Below are positions 24,689 to 32,951 of a stretch of 41,430 nt of DNA, piece by piece. Where the stretch lies: positions 1 through 41,430 of the forward strand of contig DASZCR010000102.1 in assembly GCA_035942915.1 (NCBI GenBank). The letters run 5' to 3'. This stretch comes from DASZCR01 sp035942915. GTDB lineage: Bacteria > Acidobacteriota > Blastocatellia > Pyrinomonadales > Pyrinomonadaceae. A program made the translations under genes and the position numbers. The notes under the pieces are model-generated. The model was not told the origin of the DNA. It did not search any database and saw only the letters and a program-made list of their open reading frames with translations. Positions within the stretch are counted from its first letter, which is position 1. Each line of letters starts with the position of its first letter.

Positions 24689-25474
24689 CTAATTCAATCC
24701 GTGAACTGCGCGCTCCTCTGCGCGCGCCGGGTGTATCAACTCGAAGAAGAGCTCCGCGCGTTTGTCTGCGCGCGGCAAGCCCTCTGCGGCGAGACGGTCT
24801 TCGAGGCTGTCGAGCGCATGCAGGAGCGGCTCCTGACGACCGTTGACGAGCGCCTCCATCAAATGCTCGCCCGCGCGCGACTCGTCCGACAGGCTGTTCA
24901 GTTCCGGTTCGAGCCAGTGGTCGAGCGGAACCCAGCGCCATTCGAGCGCGAAGAGCAGGCGCGAGAGAGCCTTCGCGCCGCGCGCGACGAGCAGATGCGA
25001 GGCCGCCTCCATCCCGCGCTTCGTCGTCTTCTCGGCACGCCGCGCCGCCACCCACGCATCGATGTAAGCGTGCCGCAGACGCGCGCGACGAAACTCTCCG
25101 GCCATGCGAGCCGCCGCCTCGACCGCCGCACGCGTGCGGCCATCGCGGTCAAACAGCACGCCCGCGCGTTCATAAGGCCAGTGGTCGAGGTCGCGCGGCG
25201 ATTCAACCTTCCGTTCGAGTTCGGAGAGCGGCGCATACTGCGCGTCGTAGATGAGCCGACGCGTCGCGCCTTCGCCTTCGGCGTGCCACTCGATACACTC
25301 TGAGGGTGAGAGACGCGCATGCGCTTCGTCCGTCAAGAGCACTTCGAGGTCGTCGTCAGACAGCGCGTCCGCATGACCGCGACTCTTCGAGCCGACCAGA
25401 AGGACGCCGAGCACCTCGGCGCGCCTGCTCCACTCCTCGACGCGCGCGGCCGTAAGCGGGAAGATGGACTGCAC
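24689..25474 (-). CDS. Pol-beta-type nucleotidyltransferase-domain protein
   Basis: The 261-aa protein has the minimal nucleotidyltransferase signature near its N-terminus: LLVGSKSRG followed by SDDDLEVLL, giving the GS motif and the metal-binding Asp pair. The remainder is a helical, Arg/Glu-rich domain with no recognised motif. It could be an antibiotic- or nucleotide-modifying enzyme; no specific substrate is supported. GTG 25474 is chosen because a strong AAAGGAG lies 5 nt upstream; the longer open frame runs into the divergent HD gene. It is divergent from the SpoT-like HD gene. Confidence 0.7.
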   Translation of the reverse strand: MQSIFPLTAARVEEWSRRAEVLGVLLVGSKSRGHADALSDDDLEVLLTDEAHARLSPSECIEWHAEGEGATRRLIYDAQYAPLSELERKVESPRDLDHWPYERAGVLFDRDGRTRAAVEAAARMAGEFRRARLRHAYIDAWVAARRAEKTTKRGMEAASHLLVARGAKALSRLLFALEWRWVPLDHWLEPELNSLSDESRAGEHLMEALVNGRQEPLLHALDSLEDRLAAEGLPRADKRAELFFELIHPARAEERAVHGLN

Positions 25475-25527
25475 AAACGCTCCTTTCCGTTCGAGAGGTG
25501 AAAGAGACGGAGACTCAAGCTCGACCG

Positions 25528-26118
25528 ATGAACGAACAATCCCCAATGCTCACGGACAAATTCGACGAGGCGCTCGTCTTCGCCTCACGCCTGCACGCTC
25601 ACCAGCGGCGCAAGGGAACTCGCATCCCTTACATCTCGCACCTGCTGGCCGTCGCCGCCATTGCGCTCGAACACGGCGCGAGCGAGGATGAAGCGATAGC
25701 CGCGCTGCTGCACGACGCCGTCGAAGACCAGGGCGGGGCGCAGACGCGCGAGTTGATATGCGAGAAGTTCGGCGAGCGAGTCGCCGAAATCGTCGATGCG
25801 TGCAGCGACACGGACGCCGTTCCGAAACCTCCCTGGCACGAGCGCAAGGAGCGTTATCTTCAACATCTCGGACGCGAGACGCGCCCTTCGGTCTTCCTCG
25901 TCTCCGCCTCAGACAAACTGCACAACGCGCGCTCGCTGCTCTCTGAATACCGCACGCACGGCGAACGCGTCTGGGAACGTTTTCGCGGCGGCCGCGAAGG
26001 TTCGCTCTGGTACTACCGCACGCTTGTCGAGATTTTCCGCCGACGCTGGCCGTGCGCGCTGACGGAGGAACTGGCGCGCACGGTTGACGAACTCGAACGA
26101 CTCGCCTCCGACTCCTAG
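25528..26118 (+). CDS. HD-domain phosphohydrolase, RelA/SpoT-hydrolase-like
   Basis: The 196-aa protein resembles the hydrolase half of RelA/SpoT or MESH1: ASRLHAHQRRKGTRIPYISH, the HD motif in AIAALLHDAVEDQGG, and VSASDKLHNARSLL. There is no synthetase domain, so it may be a stand-alone (p)ppGpp or related nucleotide hydrolase, unproven. Start choice is uncertain: GTG 25498, ATG 25528 (GGAG about 15 nt upstream) and ATG 25546 are in frame. It is divergent from the nucleotidyltransferase gene with only about 50 bp between chosen starts. Confidence 0.82.
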   Translation: MNEQSPMLTDKFDEALVFASRLHAHQRRKGTRIPYISHLLAVAAIALEHGASEDEAIAALLHDAVEDQGGAQTRELICEKFGERVAEIVDACSDTDAVPKPPWHERKERYLQHLGRETRPSVFLVSASDKLHNARSLLSEYRTHGERVWERFRGGREGSLWYYRTLVEIFRRRWPCALTEELARTVDELERLASDS

Positions 26119-26132
26119 CACGAGACGCCGCT

Positions 26133-27116
26133 TCAACGCGTCGCCACTCTCCGCCGATTCTTCGACGCTTTCTTCGCCGCGCGTCGCTTCTTCGCCGATG
26201 GCGCGCGTTCATCGCCGCCCCGCGCGCTGTCTGCAAAGTGTCTCCGGCAGAGATTGAGGAACGTTTCGCAGACGGGCGAGTTGTAGCCGCCCGTCAGACG
26301 CGCGACGCCCAACTCCCAATTGATGCGCGCGCCCTCAATCCACCAGCGTACGAGCCTTCCTTCTTCGACCTCTTCGCGCACCGTCTGCAAGGGCACGATG
26401 CCGACGCCCATGTCCGCCTCGACCATGTTCTTGATGGCCGCCTGACGGCTCAACTCCATTGCCACCGTCGGCTTCAGTCCCGCCTGCGCAAAGAACTCGT
26501 CGATGAGGCGGCGCGTGTTGCCGCCGCGCTCGCCGAGGATGAGCTTCTCGCCTGCGAGCGCAAAGGCGCTGATGACGCGCTGGCGTGCCAGACGATGACG
26601 CGGGCTGGCGATGGCGACCAACTGGTCGCGGCTGAGCAGTTCCGTGTCGATGTTGCGCGCTTCGACCGGCAGCGAGACGAAAGCCATGTCGAGGTCGCCC
26701 GCCAGAATCTGTTTGACGAGAGCCTCGCTCGTGCCCGTCACGACTGCGATTTCGGCGTGCGTGTGCAGCCTTCGCAACTCCTTCAGGATTTGCGGGAGAG
26801 GACTGGCGCTGACCATCGCCGAGGCGCTGCCGACGCGCAGACGACCGCGCTCCGCGCCCATCAGTTCGGCCAACTCGGCGAGCGCCGCATCGTGCTCGCG
26901 CAGGATGAGGTGTGCGCGCTCAAGCAGTTTCTCGCCCGCCTCCGTGAGGACGACGCGGCGCGGCGTCCGCACAAAGAGCGGCGCGCCGACCTCCGTCTCA
27001 AGTTGTCTGATTTGCATGCTGATGGCGGCCTGCGTGACGTGCAGGCGTTGGGCGGCGGCGGTGAAAGTGCGCGTCTCGGCGATGACTGAGAATGCCCTCA
27101 GTTGGCGTATCTCCAT
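26133..27116 (-). CDS. LysR-type transcriptional regulator with basic C-terminal tail
   Basis: The 327-aa protein starts MEIRQLRAFSVIAETRTFTA, the classic LysR winged helix-turn-helix (TAAAQRLHVTQAAISMQIRQLE). A periplasmic-binding-like effector domain follows. After a normal LysR length of about 305 residues comes a Lys/Arg-rich tail (AKKRRAAKKASKNRRR) unusual for the family. ATG 27116 has GGAG about 9 nt upstream; a longer frame would add 19 residues across the promoter region. It is divergent from the amino-sugar kinase and is the best candidate regulator of the peptidoglycan-recycling genes, by the usual LysR arrangement. Confidence 0.92.
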   Translation of the reverse strand: MEIRQLRAFSVIAETRTFTAAAQRLHVTQAAISMQIRQLETEVGAPLFVRTPRRVVLTEAGEKLLERAHLILREHDAALAELAELMGAERGRLRVGSASAMVSASPLPQILKELRRLHTHAEIAVVTGTSEALVKQILAGDLDMAFVSLPVEARNIDTELLSRDQLVAIASPRHRLARQRVISAFALAGEKLILGERGGNTRRLIDEFFAQAGLKPTVAMELSRQAAIKNMVEADMGVGIVPLQTVREEVEEGRLVRWWIEGARINWELGVARLTGGYNSPVCETFLNLCRRHFADSARGGDERAPSAKKRRAAKKASKNRRRVATR

Positions 27117-27170
27117 GGGGTCTGCTCCGCTATCAGGGATGTTTATCGCATAAATAAAATCTTTTAGTTT

Positions 27171-27201
27171 CAATTATACGCAGAACCTCTTTACAATTGC
27201 A
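27171..27201 (-). promoter_or_regulatory. Candidate LysR promoter/operator in the divergent gap
   Basis: On the minus strand a perfect TATAAT lies at 27173-27178, with only a weak -35 (TGCAAT at 27196-27201) at 17 nt. CAATT (27171-27175) and AATTG (27195-27199) form an inverted repeat that could be a LysR operator. The gap 27117-27296 is markedly A/T-rich compared with its surroundings. Low-to-moderate confidence. Confidence 0.3.
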
Positions 27202-27296
27202 CCCGAAATTTTTTCAAGCGCACGCACGCGAAGAGAGTGCGCGCGACTCCTTTCGCCCCGGAGCGCCCCGCCGCTGCCGCGTTTCCCCTGGAGAGC

Positions 27297-28289
27297 ATGA
27301 AGGTCAGTAAAACGAGCAAGCCGAGAGCCGCGCCGCCCCGCCCCCTCCCGCGCTCGCAAGCGCTCGTGCTCGGAGTTGACGGCGGAGGGACGAAGACGCG
27401 CGCCGTCGTCGTTGACGTTGCCCAGAGAGTGCTCGGCGAAGGGATTGCCGGGCCTTCAAACCCTTTGCGTGTGGGAGTCGGCAGCGCGGCCGTCGCCGTC
27501 AAGGAGGCGGTCGATTTGGCGTGCGCCGAAGCGCGCGTCCGCCGCACGGACATCGCCGCCGCAGAGGTCGGACTGGCCGGAGTTCGTCGCATGGAGTTGC
27601 GCGAGCGGATGCGCGAGGCTCTCGGCGTGCTCGGCGTCCCTTCGCTCGAAGTGGTGACGGATGCCGACATCGCGCTCTTCGGGGCGACCGACGGCAAGCC
27701 CGGCCTCGTCATCATCGCCGGGACAGGCTCGATTTGCTGCGGCATCAACGGGCGCGGCAAACACGTCTGCGCGGGCGGCTGGGGGCCGGTGGCGGGCGAC
27801 GAGGGGAGCGGTTCGTGGATTGCGCGGCGGGCGCTTCAGGCCGTCGCGCGTGCGGCCGACGGGCGCGGGCGCGAGACGCGTCTGGTGGCGGCGGCCTGCG
27901 ACTATTTTAACGTCGCTTCGCCCGACGACCTCTCGACAGCCATCTACGCGCCGAGCATGACGAACGACCGCATCGCGGGCTTCGGCCGCCACGTCGTCGA
28001 GACGGCGCGTGCGCGCGACGCGGCCGCGCGCGAGATTGTGCAGGAGGCTGGACGCGAACTCGGCGCGGCGGCCGTCGCCGTCATCGAACAGTTAGGGATG
28101 GGACGCGAGCGTTTTCCTATCGGTTACGTCGGCGGCGTCTTCTCGGCGGGCAATCTGGTGCTCGAACCCTTGCGCAAGGAGGTCGCACGCGTCGCGCCTT
28201 ACGCGCATCTGGCGCCGCCGGTGGTCGCGCCCGCAGAGGCCGCCGCACGCATGGCGCGCGACAACCTGCAACTGGCGCTCGCCGGTTAA
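27297..28289 (+). CDS. BadF/BadG-family N-acetyl amino-sugar kinase (MurK/NagK-like)
   Basis: The 330-aa ASKHA-fold kinase has the phosphate-1 motif LGVDGGGTKTRAVVV, a DADIALFGA motif, IIAGTGSICCGI (phosphate-2) and GWGPVAGDEGSGSWIA, as in BadF/BadG-type GlcNAc kinases and clostridial MurK. ATP-dependent 6-phosphorylation of MurNAc and/or GlcNAc is expected because murQ, a symporter and nagZ follow. ATG 27297 is preceded by GGAGA at about 5 nt; a longer open frame upstream is rejected. A basic, Pro-rich N-terminal tail of about 20 residues is present. Confidence 0.85.
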   Translation: MKVSKTSKPRAAPPRPLPRSQALVLGVDGGGTKTRAVVVDVAQRVLGEGIAGPSNPLRVGVGSAAVAVKEAVDLACAEARVRRTDIAAAEVGLAGVRRMELRERMREALGVLGVPSLEVVTDADIALFGATDGKPGLVIIAGTGSICCGINGRGKHVCAGGWGPVAGDEGSGSWIARRALQAVARAADGRGRETRLVAAACDYFNVASPDDLSTAIYAPSMTNDRIAGFGRHVVETARARDAAAREIVQEAGRELGAAAVAVIEQLGMGRERFPIGYVGGVFSAGNLVLEPLRKEVARVAPYAHLAPPVVAPAEAAARMARDNLQLALAG

Positions 28290-28303
28290 TCAGTGCCACA
28301 CTT

Positions 28304-28370
28304 CTTTGCGACTCTCGCATCTGCGGCGTGAGATTGAATGTTCACGCGGGCGACGTGGGTATGCGCAAAG
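28304..28370 (+). repeat. Stem-loop related to the 2704-2763 hairpin, between kinase and murQ
   Basis: The outer arms CTTTGCG (28304-28310) and CGCAAAG (28364-28370) and the inner arms GCGTGA/TCACGC (28326-28331 with 28342-28347) give a hairpin-like element. The stretch 28315-28346 matches 2712-2743 at 26 of 32 positions without gaps, including GCGTGAGATT. It lies between the kinase stop and the murQ start, just upstream of the murQ ribosome-binding region. Confidence 0.55.
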
Positions 28371-28379
28371 AGATAAAAG

Positions 28380-29309
28380 ATGACTCCTGACAAATTCAAT
28401 CAGATTCCCATCACCGAAGAAGAGAATCCACGCACGCGCGAGATTGGCGCGCTCGACTCGCTCGGCGTCGTGCGGTTGATGAACGAGGAGGATGCGGGCG
28501 TCTCTGTAGCTGTCGGGCGTGTGCTGCCGGAAGTGGCCGGGGCGGTTGATGGCATCGTCGAGCGGCTGTCGCGCGGCGGGCGTCTCTTTTACGTCGGGAC
28601 GGGAACTTCGGGGCGGCTCGGCGTGCTCGACGCGGCAGAGTGCCCGCCGACTTTCGGCGTCTCGCCGGAGTTGGTGCAGGGCATCATCGCGGGCGGATAC
28701 GAGGCATGCTACAGAGCGGTCGAAGCATCAGAGGATGATGCGGAGGCGGGCGCGCGCGACATACGCGAACGCGAGGTGAGCGCGGGCGACGCGGTGGTCG
28801 GCATCGCCGCTTCGGGGCGCACGCCTTACACCATCGGTGCGCTACGCTACGCGCGCACGCTCGGCGCGCTGAGCGTCGCGCTGACCTGTGCGCCCGCGTC
28901 TCCGATAACGCAGGTGGCAGATATCTCCATCGTCCCCATCGTCGGCCCCGAAGTCATCGCCGGTTCGACGCGTCTGAAGGCGGGCACGGCGCAGAAGTTG
29001 GTGCTCAACATGCTCTCGACGGCGACGATGATTCGGCTCGGTTACGTGACGGGCAATCGGATGACGAACCTCCTGCCGCGCAACTCGAAGCTGCGCGCAC
29101 GCTCTCTGCGCATCCTGCGCGCCGAGACCGAACTTGATGAGGAGGCGGCTCGACGTGCGTTGGACGCGGCGGGCGGCGATTTGCGCGTCGCGCTCGTGAT
29201 GCACGCGTCGGGCGCGGAGCGCGAGCGCGCAGAGCGTGCGCTCGTGGAGGCGGGCGGTGTCGTCAGTCGCGCCGTCGCCGCCGTCGCGCGCGGCGCGGCC
29301 GAAGGCTGA
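28380..29309 (+). CDS. murQ: N-acetylmuramic acid 6-phosphate etherase
   Basis: The 309-aa SIS-fold enzyme cleaves the lactyl ether of MurNAc-6-P to give GlcNAc-6-P and D-lactate. The family N-terminus ITEEENPRTREIGALDSLGVV, the sugar-phosphate site YVGTGTSGRLGVLDAAECPPTFG, and VGIAASGRTPYTIGAL are present, together with the EASEDDAE helix. The C-terminal helical part with AGGDLRVALVMHASG is typical. It follows the kinase by 90 bp containing a stem-loop. With no PTS MurP in sight, the MurNAc-6-P is presumably made by the upstream kinase. Confidence 0.97.
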   Translation: MTPDKFNQIPITEEENPRTREIGALDSLGVVRLMNEEDAGVSVAVGRVLPEVAGAVDGIVERLSRGGRLFYVGTGTSGRLGVLDAAECPPTFGVSPELVQGIIAGGYEACYRAVEASEDDAEAGARDIREREVSAGDAVVGIAASGRTPYTIGALRYARTLGALSVALTCAPASPITQVADISIVPIVGPEVIAGSTRLKAGTAQKLVLNMLSTATMIRLGYVTGNRMTNLLPRNSKLRARSLRILRAETELDEEAARRALDAAGGDLRVALVMHASGAERERAERALVEAGGVVSRAVAAVARGAAEG

Positions 29310-29332
29310 ACTTTCGCAGAGACCTCCCGACG

Positions 29333-29356
29333 GCCGGATGCGTCCGGCGGCCTTGT
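29333..29356 (+). terminator. Possible weak terminator between murQ and symporter
   Basis: GCCGGA (29333-29338) and TCCGGC (29343-29348) form a 6-bp GC stem with a TGCG loop, followed by a T-rich tail (TTGTTGTT to about 29360). It may reduce read-through into the symporter gene. The stem is short, so it may be only partial. Confidence 0.35.
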
Positions 29357-29374
29357 TGTTATATAACTGCTGGC

Positions 29375-30991
29375 ATGAGCACACTCGACCTCGTCATCAT
29401 CTTCGGCTACCTCGTCGGCATCACCGTCTTCGGTGTTATGTTTTCGGGCAAGCAGGAGACGACGAGCGACTACTTTCTCGGCGACCGGACGGTTCCCTGG
29501 TGGGCTATCGCGGCCTCCATCGTCGCCACAGAGACTTCGACCATCACCTTCATCTCCGTTCCCGGCGTAGCCTTCTCGCGCGGCGGCAATTTCCAGTTCC
29601 TCCAACTCGTCTTCGGCTACATGCTCGGCCGCGTCGTCATCTCTCTGCTCTTCATCCCGTCGTATTTTCGCGGAGAGTTGCTGACGGTTTATCAACTGTT
29701 GGAGCGCCGCTTCGGGCGCGCGATTAAGATGCTGGCGGCGACGCTCTTTGTCGTCATGCGCAACATCGCCGACGGGATTCGCCTGCTGCTGACGGCGCTC
29801 GTGCTGGCGGCCGTCTGGATGGCCTTCCGGCCGGCGGGCGACCCGGCGACGTTGCAGGCGCAGATGCAGACGGCGGTGGTCGTCTCGGTCGTGCTGCTCG
29901 GCGCGGTGATGATTGTCTTCACCTACTTCGGCGGGATGGAGGCGGTCATCTGGGTCGAGGTCGTGCAACTGGGCATCTACATTGCGGGCGCGGTGGCGGC
30001 GGGGGTGGTGCTGGCGCAGGCCGTCGGCGGCGGATTCGGCGGCGCGGTCGCAGAGGGCGCGGCGCAAGGGAAGACGAGCGTCATTGACTTCGGTCTGCGT
30101 TGGACGCAGTACGAGTTCAAAAGTATTTTCGACGCCAAACAGACTTGGTTCAGTTTCGGTCTGCCGGTTGACCTGACGAAGACTTATACCTTCTGGGCGG
30201 GGCTTATCGGCGGCTGTTTCCTGACGATGAGCACGCACGGCACAGACCAATATCTCGTGCAGCGATACCTCTGCACAGACCGTCCGCGCCGCGCCGCCGC
30301 CGCGCTCCTGTCGAGCGGCGCGGTCGTTCTCGCGCAGTTCATCGGCTTCCTCTTTATCGGCGTGCTGCTCTTTGCCTTCTACCGCCCGCACACGGACGCC
30401 GCCTACAGCCTGCCGACGACGAAGGCCGCCTTTCCCTTCGACGCGCCCGACAAGGTTTTCCCCGACTTCATCACGCATCATCTGCCGACGGGACTCTCCG
30501 GTCTGGTCGTCGCCGCCATCTTCGCCGCCGCGCTCTCTTCTTCGCTCAACTCGATTGCCGCGACGGCCGTCAACGACCTCTACAAGCCGTTCCGCCCGCA
30601 GCGCAGCGACCGGCATTACCTGAAAGTTTCGCACTGGCTGACGCTGCTGTGGGGCATTGTGCAGATAGGGGTCGCGCTCCTGATGATGCGTTCGCAGCGT
30701 TCGGCGCTCGATAACGCGCTGTCGGTCGCGTCGTTGATTAACGGCCCCGTGCTCGGCGTCTTCCTCGTCGGCACGTTTCTCAAACGCGTGAGCGAACCGC
30801 CCGCGCTCGTCGGGATGCTTGTGAGCATCGCTCTCATGCTCTACGTCTGGACGCGGACGCCGCTGGCGTGGACTTGGTACGTGCTCATCGGGAGCGCGAC
30901 GACGTTTCTGGTGGCGTGGGCAGCGAGCTTTGCCTTTACGCCTGCGCCCGTCGAGCGACGCGACGAACTCGCGCCCGGCGCGGCCGATTGA
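29375..30991 (+). CDS. Sodium/solute symporter (SSS family)
   Basis: The 538-aa integral membrane protein has about 13 hydrophobic helices. Signature parts of the sodium-solute symporter family are the N-terminal DYFLGDRTVPWWAIAASIVATETSTITFI, the helix with GYMLGRVVISLLF, and ALSSSLNSIAATAVNDLY, which carries Na+-binding small and hydroxyl residues. The substrate is inferred from context: it lies between murQ and nagZ, so MurNAc, GlcNAc or a small muropeptide sugar is likely, replacing the PTS transporter used by Bacillus. No Shine-Dalgarno is obvious. Confidence 0.92.
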   Translation: MSTLDLVIIFGYLVGITVFGVMFSGKQETTSDYFLGDRTVPWWAIAASIVATETSTITFISVPGVAFSRGGNFQFLQLVFGYMLGRVVISLLFIPSYFRGELLTVYQLLERRFGRAIKMLAATLFVVMRNIADGIRLLLTALVLAAVWMAFRPAGDPATLQAQMQTAVVVSVVLLGAVMIVFTYFGGMEAVIWVEVVQLGIYIAGAVAAGVVLAQAVGGGFGGAVAEGAAQGKTSVIDFGLRWTQYEFKSIFDAKQTWFSFGLPVDLTKTYTFWAGLIGGCFLTMSTHGTDQYLVQRYLCTDRPRRAAAALLSSGAVVLAQFIGFLFIGVLLFAFYRPHTDAAYSLPTTKAAFPFDAPDKVFPDFITHHLPTGLSGLVVAAIFAAALSSSLNSIAATAVNDLYKPFRPQRSDRHYLKVSHWLTLLWGIVQIGVALLMMRSQRSALDNALSVASLINGPVLGVFLVGTFLKRVSEPPALVGMLVSIALMLYVWTRTPLAWTWYVLIGSATTFLVAWAASFAFTPAPVERRDELAPGAAD

Positions 30992-31022
30992 ATTTCAGCT
31001 TCCAAGACGGGAAAAGGATTTA

Positions 31023-32951
31023 ATGACTCGAACAAGATTTCAACGCGTCTCAGGTGTCGCGCTCGCGCTCTTCGTGCTGACGGCCGTGCTGTTCTCGACT
31101 GCGCCGCCGCCGACGGTCGCTTCGCCCTCCGCGCCGCCGCCAATGGTCGCCGCCGCTCCCTACACGCGACGCCCCTCGCGCGACGCGCTCAAGTGGGCGG
31201 ATGCGGAGTTGCGCCGCATGTCTCTCGAAGAGAAAATCGGGCAGCTCATCTCGGTCGGCGTCAACGCGCGTTTCCTCAACCGCGAGTCGGAGGAGTTTCT
31301 CCGTCTGAGCCGACAGATTAAGGAGAACCACGTCGGCGGCATCATCCTCTTTCGCGGCCCCGTCTATGAATCCGTCCATCTCGTCAATCGCATGCAGCAA
31401 CTCGCCGCGCGCCCGCTGCTCATCTCCGCAGACCTCGAAGCGGGCGCGGGGATGCGTTTTGAGGACACCATCAACTTCCCCTGGAACATGGCCGTCGCCG
31501 CGACGGGCGAGGCGGACTTTGCGCGGCGACAGGGCGAGATGACGGCGCGCGAGGCGCGTGCGCTCGGCGTGCACCAGATTTTCGCGCCCGTCGTGGACGT
31601 GAACAACAACGCCTCGAATCCCGTCATCAACGTCCGTTCCTACGGCGAAGACCCGCAGACGGTGGCGCGTTTCGCCGCCGCCTTCGTCGAAGGCGCGCAA
31701 CGCGGCGGAGTCATCGCCACAGCCAAACACTTCCCCGGACACGGCGACACGGCCGTCGATTCACACAGAGGGTTGCCGGTTATCGACGTGGCGCGGACGC
31801 GCCTCGACGCGGTTGAACTCGTCCCGTTTCGCGCGGCGATTGAGGCGGGCGTCGGCGCGGTCATGTCGGCGCACATCGGGCTTCCCAAGATAGACGCGAC
31901 GCAGGTCAGCCCGCTTCCGCGCAACGCCGCCATCCGCCCGGCCTACGTCGATGAAGGCGGCGAGATAGTTGATGAGAAAGCCTTCCTCCCCGGTACGCTC
32001 TCGCCCGTCGTCCTCGGACAGATACTCCGCCGCGACCTCAACTTCGACGGCATGATTGTCACAGACGCAATGGACATGAGCGGCCTCACCATCTACTTCA
32101 CACAGGACGAGGCGGCCGTGCGCGCCGTGCTGGCCGGGGCAGACATGCTTTTGAAACCGGCCGACCCGGATGCGTGCGTGCGCGGCCTGCGCGAAGCGGT
32201 CAGGACGGGGCGGCTGACAGAGCAGCGCATCGAGGAATCTGCGCGGCGCGTGCTCGCCGCCAAGTACGACCTCGGTCTGGTCAAACAGCGCACGACGCCG
32301 CTTGAAGAGATTGACCGTCTCGTGTCGAGCCGCGAAGCGCACGCGCTCGCCGACGAGATTGCCGCGCGCGCCGTCACGCTCGTGCGCGACGACGCGAAGT
32401 TGATTGAGCATGGGCATCTCAAACCCGGCGCGAGTCTCTTCGTCCTTGCCGTCACCAACGGCGAAGACCGCGCGTGGATTGCGCAGCCCTTCGTCTCGAT
32501 GCTCGGACGCGCCGGACAGCAACGCGTCGAGTCCGTCACGCTCGACGCGCGCTCGACCGACGAAGAAGTCAAAGAAGCGGTCGCACGAGCGGCTAAGGCC
32601 GACGCTGTGATAATGTCGATGTACGGGCGTGTGCGTTCCGGCGCGGCCAACAGCGTCGGGATTCCGGCGCAGGGCGCGACGGCTCTCGCGGCACTCGTCG
32701 AGCGCAAACGGCCGGTCATCGGCGTCAGCTTCGGCAATCCTTACCTGTTGCAAAATTTCCCTGCGCTTCAGACTTACGTCGTCGCCTACGGCGACATGCC
32801 GAGTCTCCAACGCGCCGCCGCCCGCGCGCTGCTGCGCCAGACGGACATGACGGGCAAGCTCCCCATCTCGCTGCCCGGCCTCTACGCACGCGGCACGGGC
32901 ATCCAGTTGAAAGCCAACGCCACGACGGCCGGAGCGACGATAGGCAGATGA
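31023..32951 (+). CDS. nagZ: Secreted beta-N-acetylhexosaminidase, GH3 NagZ (two-domain form)
   Basis: The 642-aa GH3 glycosidase removes terminal GlcNAc from peptidoglycan fragments. A hydrophobic N-terminal signal (VALALFVLTAVLF) implies export, unlike the cytoplasmic enterobacterial NagZ. The NagZ signature KHFPGHGDTAVDSHRGLP starts at K235 and contains the His/Asp dyad; the nucleophile should be D348 in IVTDAMDMSG. A second C-terminal domain makes it the size of Bacillus NagZ. AAAGGA precedes ATG 31023 at about 5 nt, and the stop overlaps the next gene (ATGA), so the two exo-enzymes are produced together. Confidence 0.94.
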   Translation: MTRTRFQRVSGVALALFVLTAVLFSTAPPPTVASPSAPPPMVAAAPYTRRPSRDALKWADAELRRMSLEEKIGQLISVGVNARFLNRESEEFLRLSRQIKENHVGGIILFRGPVYESVHLVNRMQQLAARPLLISADLEAGAGMRFEDTINFPWNMAVAATGEADFARRQGEMTAREARALGVHQIFAPVVDVNNNASNPVINVRSYGEDPQTVARFAAAFVEGAQRGGVIATAKHFPGHGDTAVDSHRGLPVIDVARTRLDAVELVPFRAAIEAGVGAVMSAHIGLPKIDATQVSPLPRNAAIRPAYVDEGGEIVDEKAFLPGTLSPVVLGQILRRDLNFDGMIVTDAMDMSGLTIYFTQDEAAVRAVLAGADMLLKPADPDACVRGLREAVRTGRLTEQRIEESARRVLAAKYDLGLVKQRTTPLEEIDRLVSSREAHALADEIAARAVTLVRDDAKLIEHGHLKPGASLFVLAVTNGEDRAWIAQPFVSMLGRAGQQRVESVTLDARSTDEEVKEAVARAAKADAVIMSMYGRVRSGAANSVGIPAQGATALAALVERKRPVIGVSFGNPYLLQNFPALQTYVVAYGDMPSLQRAAARALLRQTDMTGKLPISLPGLYARGTGIQLKANATTAGATIGR

